The translations under genes were made by a program, and so were the position numbers. DNA of 35,646 nt, from positions 1 through 35,646 of the forward strand of contig NZ_LR655724.1 in the NCBI RefSeq assembly GCF_902168065.1, read 5' to 3'. The notes under the pieces were generated by a model. That model did not search any database. It saw only the letters and a list, made by a program, of their open reading frames with translations, and was not told the origin of the DNA. Of the stretch, positions 26,435 to 35,646 are shown in pieces. Each line of letters starts with the position of its first letter. The first letter of the stretch is position 1. Origin of the DNA: Mycobacterium tilburgii (GTDB lineage: Bacteria; Actinomycetota; Actinomycetes; Mycobacteriales; Mycobacteriaceae).

Positions 26435-26595
26435 GACCACTCCGTTCTGCCCGGTTCTGCCCTGGCGGGCTCAGGCCGTCTTCGGCCCGCTCATCGTAGT
26501 TCGGTAAGCAGCAAAGCGGGCCAATCCCCGGAGACGAACACGGCGAGGTGGCCGAGGAAATTGCCTGCCGCCGCGACGACCTACCCGAGGGCGTG

Positions 26596-27628
26596 TCACA
26601 GAGTTGAGATGTCGATGACGAAGCGGTAGCGCATGTCGCTGGCGAGTACCCGCTCGTACGCCTCGTTGATGTAATCGGCGTCGATGACCTCGATCTTGGG
26701 GGTCACGCCGTGCTCGGCGCAGAAGTCGAGCATCTCCTGGGGTCTCCCTGATGCCGCCGATGTTTCGATCCGGGCAGGCTGCGCCGCATCAGGGCCAGCG
26801 GAAACGCGCCGACCTGCATGGGATGCTCGGGTATACCCAGCTCGACCAGCGTGCCGTCGACGTCGAGCAGGTTCATGTAGTCGTCGAGCAGCAGATTCGC
26901 CGAGACGGTGTTCAGGATCAGATCGAAGCTGCCCTGCAGCTTGCGGAAGGTGTCGCGGTCCGACGTCGCTTAATACTGGCTGGCGCCCAGGCGCAGCCCG
27001 TCTTCCATCTTCTTCAGGGACTGCGACAACACGGTGACCTGGGCGCCCATCGCCGTCCCGAGCTTCGCGCCCATGTAGCCCAAGCCGCCCAGCCCGATGA
27101 TCGCCCGCTGGGTGTCCTCGCCGGCTTTCCAGTGCCGGAGTGGTGAGTAGAGCGTGATACCCGCTCACAGCAGCGGCGCAGCCTTGTCCAGCGGCAGCGA
27201 CGCGGGAATGCGCAGCACGTAGTTCTCGTCGACGACGATCGCCTGGCTTGTACCCGTCGTGGGTCAACTGGCCGTACTTGTCGACGGAAGGTCGCACCCT
27301 GCTTGCAGTACTGGTCGATGCCGGCCTTACGGCTGCTGCACTCGCGGCACGAATCGACAAAACAACCCACGCCCACGTGGTCGCCCACCTTAGTACTTGG
27401 TCACTTCGGGGCCGACTTGGCTGACCACGCCGGCGATCTCGTGGCCGACGATCAGCGGGTCGTTGGGTTGCCCCCATTCGGCTTTGACCGTGTGGATATC
27501 GGAGTGGCAGATCCCCGCGAGCTTGATGTCGATGACGACGTCGTGCGGCCCGCGCGCGGCGCTCAAATAGTCCCTTTCGTCAGCGGTTTGGTTGCTGACG
27601 TGGCGATATACGCGGAAACAGCGCTTAT
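26596..27628 (-). pseudogene. adhC: Zinc-dependent alcohol dehydrogenase AdhC, multiply broken with start codon lost
   Basis: The minus strand retains most of an NADP-dependent, cinnamyl-type alcohol dehydrogenase. Recognisable parts are [19 protein letters not shown] (catalytic zinc Cys and nearby His), [58 protein letters not shown] (NADP-binding), [20 protein letters not shown] and, at the end, [19 protein letters not shown]. They are scattered over three frames with in-frame stops, for example near 26971 and 27391. The start position, read from homology, carries ATA (27626-27628) behind an intact GAGGGA site where ATG is expected. The gene is certainly dead as written. Confidence 0.9.
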
Positions 27629-27705
27629 TGCGATCCCTCTTCGATGTGACGTGTCCGAGAAAAGCTTAGCTAGGCAATGGCCTCGGGCTAGTCGGTCCGA
27701 CTCGG

Positions 27706-28839
27706 TCAATTGATCGGGGCATTGACCAGACGCAGGTCGTCGACTATGCCACGGGCGGCGATGATGCCCTGGCCGATCTGCCAAATCTCGTCGTTGACGA
27801 TGTAAACCCGGTTGTCCCGATTGGCGGACAGCTTGCGCCACGGGGCACTGTCCAGCACCGTCGCGGCCCGGTCCGCGGCAGCCTTGGTGTCGCACGACAT
27901 GTAGACCACATCGGCGTCAGCCGCCGAGAAATCCGCGTTGGCCAGGTCGGCGTCTGTGGCACCGATCTCGAGGTAGGGCTTGTCGGTGAAACGCTGGGCG
28001 GCCGGCCGGTTCACGCCGACGGCGCTGAGCACACTGGCGGGGAAGTTGTTGGCGCCGTAGATGCGCAGGCTGTTGACGGTCAGCTGGACGATCGACGCCT
28101 GGAAGTGCGCGGCGTCGTGGCGGGGCCCGATCTGTTCGGCGCGTTGCTTGAAGCCGCTGATCAGCTCGTCGACGGCGCCGGAGCGCGCGGTCGCCGCCCC
28201 GACCGCGCGCAGGTTGTCTTCCCACCTCGCCCCGGGTGCGCCCGTGAACACCGTCGGCGCGATCGCCGCCAGCTTCGGGTACATGTGCGGCGTCAACTCG
28301 ACCGAGCCCAGAATTAGGTCCGGGTGCGCGGCGGCGATCCCGCGCAGGTTGGGGTTGTCGCGGTTGCCGAGGCCGGGCAGCGCGTGCACGGCGGCGCCCA
28401 GATAAGACGGCTGGCCCGGCGAGCCGTCGGGCAGCGCCGCGGCGACCACTCGCGACTGCAGACCCAGCGCGCACAGCGCGTCCAGCTGATCCCCGGAGAG
28501 CACCACGATCCGCTGAGCTTCGGCCGGGACCTGGACCGTGTCGGGCGTGACGCCCGCGACGTTGTGGGCCGGCCGGGTCGCCGGACCGGCGTCGGCCGGT
28601 GCCGGGTCGCGGGCGCACGACTCGTCGGGCTTGCGGTCATTGCCCAACACCCCGGCGCCCGCGATCTGCGTGGTGGGCGTTACCAACGACGTGGAACCGG
28701 ACTGCTTGGAACCGCACGCACCACACACCAGCGCCGCCGCGGTGGCGACGGCGGTCACGGCGGCGACAGAAGCGATCAGATGCCTGTTGATGGGTTCCGA
28801 CCCGGACCTCACAGTGGGCTTCCGACGGACGAATAGCAC
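27706..28839 (-). CDS. fecB: FecB iron-siderophore-binding lipoprotein (periplasmic binding protein)
   Basis: An intact 377-residue protein related to siderophore-binding lipoproteins. A hydrophobic segment (about 22-42) ends at GACGS, a probable lipidation Cys near 42; the start may lie a little downstream of the ATG-like codon at 28839, at the second part of the N-terminus. The mature part has the type III binding-protein fold with IVVLSGDQLDALCALGLQSR, AAAHPDLILGSVELTPHMYP, YGANNFPASVLSAVGVNRPA and a C-terminal ANRDNRVYIVNDEIWQIGQG. It is divergent from ctaD across 167 bp, as in M. tuberculosis. FecB is known to bind siderophore and to be linked to intrinsic antibiotic resistance in mycobacteria. 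Confidence 0.92.
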   Translation of the reverse strand: MLFVRRKPTVRSGSEPINRHLIASVAAVTAVATAAALVCGACGSKQSGSTSLVTPTTQIAGAGVLGNDRKPDESCARDPAPADAGPATRPAHNVAGVTPDTVQVPAEAQRIVVLSGDQLDALCALGLQSRVVAAALPDGSPGQPSYLGAAVHALPGLGNRDNPNLRGIAAAHPDLILGSVELTPHMYPKLAAIAPTVFTGAPGARWEDNLRAVGAATARSGAVDELISGFKQRAEQIGPRHDAAHFQASIVQLTVNSLRIYGANNFPASVLSAVGVNRPAAQRFTDKPYLEIGATDADLANADFSAADADVVYMSCDTKAAADRAATVLDSAPWRKLSANRDNRVYIVNDEIWQIGQGIIAARGIVDDLRLVNAPIN

Positions 28840-32003
<3,164 letters not shown>

Positions 32004-32050
32004 GATTCCCCCGATTGGGTGCCTCGCGTGGCATACGGCACGATGGTCGG

Positions 32051-32908
32051 GTGCCCGAAACCGGCCCCGAAACAGATGAGCCTGTGGCCGATCCTGATCT
32101 GCTGATCGATTTCAGAAACGTCTCGCTGCGCCGCGGCGGTAACGTCCTGGTCGGTCCGCTAGATTGGGCGGTCGAACTCGAAGAACGCTGGGTGATTCTC
32201 GGTCCCAACGGCGCCGGAAAGACCTCGCTGCTGCGGATCGCCGCGGCCAGTGAGCACCCGTCCAGCGGCGTCGCCTTCGTGCTCGCCGAGCGGCTCGGCC
32301 GGGTCGACATCTCCGAACTGCGGGCCAGGATCGGGCTCAGTTCCTCCTCGCTGGCGCAGCGCATACCCAGAGACGAGATCGTGCGCGATCTCGTCTTGTC
32401 GGCCGGCTACTCGGTGCTGGGCCGCTGGCGGGAGCGCTACGAGGACGTCGACTATCGGCGCGCGCTGGACATGCTCGAGAGCCTGGGCGCCGAGCACCTC
32501 GCTGACCGCACCTACGGCACGCTGTCAGAGGGGGAGCGTAAGCGGGTGCTGATCGCCCGCTCGCTGATGACCGATCCGGAACTGCTGCTGCTCGACGAAC
32601 CCGCCGCCGGCCTCGATTTGGGCGGCCGCGAGGAACTGGTGGCCCGGCTGGCCGACTTGGCCGCCGATCCCGACGCGCCGGCACTGGTTTTGGTCACCCA
32701 TCACGTCGAAGAGGTGCCGCCAGGCTTCACCCATTGTATGCTGCTCTCGGAGGGCCAGGTGGTGGCGGTCGGATTGCTGGCGGACGTGCTGACCTCGGAG
32801 AACCTGTCGGCCGCGTTCGGGCAGCAAATCGCCCTCGAGGTCATCGACGGGCGATACTTTGCGCGGCGCCTCCGTCCCCGCGCGGCTCACCGTAGGAGGG
32901 CGGAATGA
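32051..32908 (+). CDS. ABC transporter ATP-binding protein, Rv3041c-type
   Basis: An intact 285-residue ATPase starting at GTG 32051. Walker A reads GPNGAGKTS in WVILGPNGAGKTSLLRIAAA, the ABC signature is LSEGERKRV, the Walker B is ELLLLDEPAAGLDLGG and the His loop is VTHHVEEV. No membrane partner is adjacent; the family includes soluble ABC ATPases with a partner elsewhere. The next gene starts with an ATGA-type overlap at 32905. Position between serB2 and the NUDIX gene matches Rv3041c. Substrate unknown. Confidence 0.9.
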   Translation: MPETGPETDEPVADPDLLIDFRNVSLRRGGNVLVGPLDWAVELEERWVILGPNGAGKTSLLRIAAASEHPSSGVAFVLAERLGRVDISELRARIGLSSSSLAQRIPRDEIVRDLVLSAGYSVLGRWRERYEDVDYRRALDMLESLGAEHLADRTYGTLSEGERKRVLIARSLMTDPELLLLDEPAAGLDLGGREELVARLADLAADPDAPALVLVTHHVEEVPPGFTHCMLLSEGQVVAVGLLADVLTSENLSAAFGQQIALEVIDGRYFARRLRPRAAHRRRAE

Positions 32909-33735
32909 ACGCCACCCCCGAACCCCTGCCGACCCGGCCAGCGGCCACCGTGATGCTGGTACGCGACGCGCCCGCCGGCTTGAACGTCTTCCTGATGCGC
33001 CGCCACTCGAAGATGGAGTTCGCCCCGGGTGTGATCGTGTTCCCCGGCGGCGGCGTCGACGACCGCGATCGCAACGCCGATATCGCCTGGGCCGGTCCGT
33101 CCCCGGAATGGTGGGCACAGCGGTTCGGCGTCGACACCGAGCTGGCCGCGGCGCTGGTCTGTGCGGCGGCCCGGGAGACGTTCGAGGAGTCCGGGGTGCT
33201 GTTCGCCGGCTCGGCCGGGCAGTCGACGTCGGCGCCGGAGGGCATCGTCCGCGACGCATCGGTCTACGCTGACGCCCGGCGCGCCATGGACGACCGGACG
33301 CTGTCGTTCGCGGACTTCCTGCGCACCGAGAACTTGGTGTTGCGCTCTGACCTGCTGCGGCCGTGGGCCAACTGGGTCACCCCGGAGGCCGATCGCACCC
33401 GCCGTTACGACACCTACTTTTTTGTGGCGGCGCTGCCCGAGGGGCAGCGCGCCGACGGGCAGAACACCGAGTCCGACCGCGCCGGCTGGGCGTCACCGCA
33501 GGACGCGATCGACGACTTCGAGGCGGGCTGCAACATCCTGCTGCCGCCGACCTGGACGCAGCTGGACTCGCTGGCCGGCCGCAGCGTCGCCGACGTGCTA
33601 GCGGTCGAACGCCAGATCCGGACCGTGCAGCCGCTGCTCGAAAAGCGCCGCGACAACTGGGTTTTCGAGTTTTTCGACTCCGACCGCTACCACCGGGCGC
33701 GCGAGGCGGGCGGTTCCATGGAGTGGCCGCTTTGA
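32905..33735 (+). CDS. NUDIX hydrolase (Rv3040c-type)
   Basis: An intact 276-residue protein with the NUDIX box embedded in [17 protein letters not shown] (about 90-106), the REx2EExG core being clear. The N-terminal half carries [20 protein letters not shown], the typical loop of the CoA-pyrophosphatase-like subgroup. It hydrolyses a nucleoside diphosphate linked to another group; the true substrate is unknown. It overlaps the ABC gene by 4 bp and the echA17 start by 4 bp, so the three are translated together. Confidence 0.9.
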   Translation: MNATPEPLPTRPAATVMLVRDAPAGLNVFLMRRHSKMEFAPGVIVFPGGGVDDRDRNADIAWAGPSPEWWAQRFGVDTELAAALVCAAARETFEESGVLFAGSAGQSTSAPEGIVRDASVYADARRAMDDRTLSFADFLRTENLVLRSDLLRPWANWVTPEADRTRRYDTYFFVAALPEGQRADGQNTESDRAGWASPQDAIDDFEAGCNILLPPTWTQLDSLAGRSVADVLAVERQIRTVQPLLEKRRDNWVFEFFDSDRYHRAREAGGSMEWPL

Positions 33736-34412
33736 GCGAGTTCGTCCACGTCGTCGTCAGCGACGGATCCCAGGACGCCGGACTGGCCGTCCTGCTGCTG
33801 TCGCGCCCGCCCACCAACGCGCTGACCCGGCAGGTCTATCGGGAGATCGCCGCCGCGGCCGACGAGCTGGGCCGGCGTGCCGATGTTGCCGCGGTGATCC
33901 TGTTCGGCGGGCACGAGATCTTCTCCGCCGGCGACGACATGCCCGAGCTGGCGACCTTGACCGCGGCCGAAGCCGCCGTCGCGGAGCGGGTGCGCGTGCA
34001 GGCGGTCGAGGCCGTCGCCGCCATCCCGAAGCCGACCGTGGCCGCGGTCACCGGCTACGCCCTGGGCGCGGGTCTGACTCTGGCGCTCGCCGCGGACTGG
34101 CGGATCGCCGGAAACAACGTGAAGTGCGGCGCGACGGAGATCCTGGCCGGGTTGGTTTCCGGTGGTGGCGGCATGGCCCGCCTGACCCGGACGGCCGGAG
34201 CCAGCAAGGCCAAGGAACTGGTCTTTAGCGGGCGCTTCGTCGACGCCGAGGAAGCCCTGCAACTGGGCCTGATCGACGAGATGGTGGCCCCCGACGACGT
34301 CTACGACTGCGCCACGGCATGGGCGCGTCGGTTTTTGGATGGGCTATGGGGTGCTCGGGCGGTCGCGAAGGCGGGTATTGATGCGGTGTTCGGGGACGGC
34401 GTCGGCGGTTAG
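33732..34412 (+). CDS. echA17: Enoyl-CoA hydratase EchA17, C-terminus replaced
   Basis: A crotonase-family protein of 226 residues read from TTG 33732, which overlaps the NUDIX stop. The oxyanion hole segments are normal: [15 protein letters not shown] near residue 58 and [18 protein letters not shown] near 110, then [20 protein letters not shown]. Family similarity ends after ARRFLDG at about 34345. The last 20 residues ([19 protein letters not shown]) do not look like the family end, and about 30-40 residues, the C-terminal helix that covers the active site, are missing. The joint coincides with the left edge of a 13E12-type element. It may be non-functional. Confidence 0.85.
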   Translation: MSEFVHVVVSDGSQDAGLAVLLLSRPPTNALTRQVYREIAAAADELGRRADVAAVILFGGHEIFSAGDDMPELATLTAAEAAVAERVRVQAVEAVAAIPKPTVAAVTGYALGAGLTLALAADWRIAGNNVKCGATEILAGLVSGGGGMARLTRTAGASKAKELVFSGRFVDAEEALQLGLIDEMVAPDDVYDCATAWARRFLDGLWGARAVAKAGIDAVFGDGVGG

Positions 34413-34521
34413 TGGGCTGTGTCGGGTGGTGTGTGACGGTGCGGCCTGGCGCGGGTTTGGGTGCGAATGTGTCGTACCTGGTCGCGATGATGTGGTTGTG
34501 TATTCGACCGCGTCGGCTTCG
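34346..34521 (+). other. Left boundary of the 13E12-type element
   Basis: Between the end of echA17 homology and the HNH-protein start, the DNA changes to unusually T/G-rich plus-strand sequence (for example GTGGTGTGTGACGGTGCG). It is likely the 5' non-coding part of the repeat. No gene is supported. Confidence 0.4.
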
Positions 34522-35646
34522 ATGGGGGTGAGCCCTGCGGAGCGGACCGAGGTGTTGTTCGAGGAGTTGGCAGAGTTGGCCGGGCAGCGCAACGCGATCG
34601 ATACGCGGATCGTGGAGATCGCCGCCGAGATCGACCGTGACGACTTGTGTGGGGCGGCGGGTGCGCGGTCGGTGGCGGCGTTGCTGGCCAGGAAACTGGG
34701 CTCGTCATCGGCAACCGCTCACACGATCGCCACTGTCGCGCACCGGCTCGAGGAGTTTCCGCGCTGCGCGGCGGGTATGCGGCAGGGGAGGCTGTCGCTG
34801 GATCAGGTCGGCGTCGTTGCGGCCCGCGCAGGGGCGGGATCCGATTCGCACGCGCAGTTGGCGCAGGTCGCTACGGTCAACCAGCTGCGCACCGCGGTCA
34901 AGCTGGAACCGCGACCCGACCCCACTCCCGCCCGCATCCGCAACCCTCGATCACCAGCACCTCGACCGAGGAATGCACCTGTTGGCGGATCACCCTGGGG
35001 CGCGAAGTTCGACGCGGCGCTGGCGTCGCACTGTGAGGCGCTGATCGCCGAGTGGCAACACGATCGCGGCAACGGCGCGGGTGCATCCGAGAGCACGGCG
35101 TCGATACAGGGGCACCGTGGAGGCGTTCTTGCGCCCGGTCGAGGCCGGATGGGATGTTGAAGCGACCCGCCCGGCGCCCACCGGCAGTACACCACCGTGT
35201 GGTGCATCTCGACGTCGCACAGTAGTCCGCGGCGCGGCATCTGGGTCCGTTGCTCACCGACGCCGAACGCCGCTACCTGACCTGTGATGCCAGCGGTAAA
35301 ATCTGGTTCGAACGCGACGGGCAAGTGATCGGCGCCGGGCGGACCACCCGCACCGTCAACCGGCGGCTTTGTAGCGCTCTCGAGCAACCGCCACCCCACC
35401 TGCGCGGTCTCCGGCTGTGGCGCCACCCGCGGCCTGCACGCCCACCACCTGCGGCACTGGGAAGACGGCGGCCCCACCGAGTTGGCCAACCTGGTCCTGC
35501 TGTGCCCGTATCACCATCGCGCACACCACCGCGGCGTCATCACCATAAACCGGACCCGCCACCGAACCCACCATCACCGACCGCAACGGACGACCACTGC
35601 GCCCAGGATCACTGGCACGCCCACCAAACCTCCCCCCACCCACCGT
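34522..35646 (+). pseudogene. 13E12-type DUF222/HNH endonuclease repeat protein, frameshifted, runs to window edge
   Basis: Start ATG 34522 gives the DUF222 N-terminus: SPAERTEVLFEELAELAGQR, SVAALLARKLGSSSATAHTI, RQGRLSLDQVGVVAARAGAG. The frame shifts near 34940 (the EECTCWRITL motif is in another frame), returns at KFDAALASHCEALIAEWQHD, and breaks again near 35105, 35215 and 35385. The HNH nuclease core itself is clean from about 35412: TRGLHAHHLRHWEDGGPTEL and LLCPYHHRAHHRGVI. The C-terminal NGRPLRPGSLARPPN lies near 35600. 13E12 proteins are dispersed, repetitive genes in mycobacteria; some copies serve as phage attachment sites in M. tuberculosis. This copy is decayed. Confidence 0.88.

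Overview
The window is mycobacterial chromosome. Several blocks read as orthologues, in conserved order, of two regions of the Mycobacterium tuberculosis genome, matched here from memory of gene order and protein families and not by a search: hemL to fabH/menA (about Rv0523c-Rv0535) and nrdF2-adhC-fecB-ctaD-serB2-echA17 (about Rv3048c-Rv3039c). High GC, GTG/TTG starts, ATGA overlaps and a 13E12-type HNH repeat agree. The most notable property is heavy gene decay. About half the recognisable genes are frameshifted, truncated or fused end to end with another fragment, yet no insertion sequence is visible at the joints. That suggests a slow-growing Mycobacterium undergoing reductive decay, of the kind seen in M. 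lepraemurium or M. leprae; the species itself cannot be fixed from here.

Layout. 1-6137: broken acyltransferase, intact Tat-exported esterase, intact alkanesulfonate monooxygenase (ssuD), a shattered MFS/MHS transporter joined directly to a shattered gabP-like permease, and a small deazaflavin-reductase-family gene. 6239-12314: an intact, translationally coupled operon hemL - histidine phosphatase - thioredoxin lipoprotein - ccdA - resB - ccsA, linking tetrapyrrole synthesis to system II cytochrome c maturation. 12352-16279: a broken MinD-like ATPase, two small membrane proteins, a frameshifted fabH and an intact menA. 16363-19800: a graveyard of fragments (pnp/MTAP, two LLM oxidoreductases, acyl-CoA dehydrogenase, GntR, CoA-transferase, LysR) that joins the two chromosomal blocks.

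19800-25800: a YeiH-like membrane protein with repeat-rich regulatory DNA, nrdF2 behind a textbook pair of NrdR boxes, then a lower-GC island of about 3 kb. The island holds remnants of an ImmA/IrrE peptidase and a tyrosine integrase, an orphan Phd/YefM antitoxin and a broken three-TM membrane protein. It is flanked by imperfect 19-bp direct repeats and looks like a decayed prophage or integrative element. 25806-34412: a gene disrupted by a 17-bp tandem duplication, a tiny Cys-rich exported peptide, a dead adhC, then intact fecB, ctaD, serB2, an ABC ATPase, a NUDIX hydrolase and an echA17 that has lost its 3' end to a decayed 13E12 HNH element filling the right edge.

Intact genes are concentrated in core metabolism (haem, cytochrome c, menaquinone, ribonucleotide reduction, cytochrome oxidase, serine), while lesions fall mostly in accessory genes. 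This distribution is better explained by selection than by random sequencing error, although fabH and some homopolymer frameshifts would need read-level checking.
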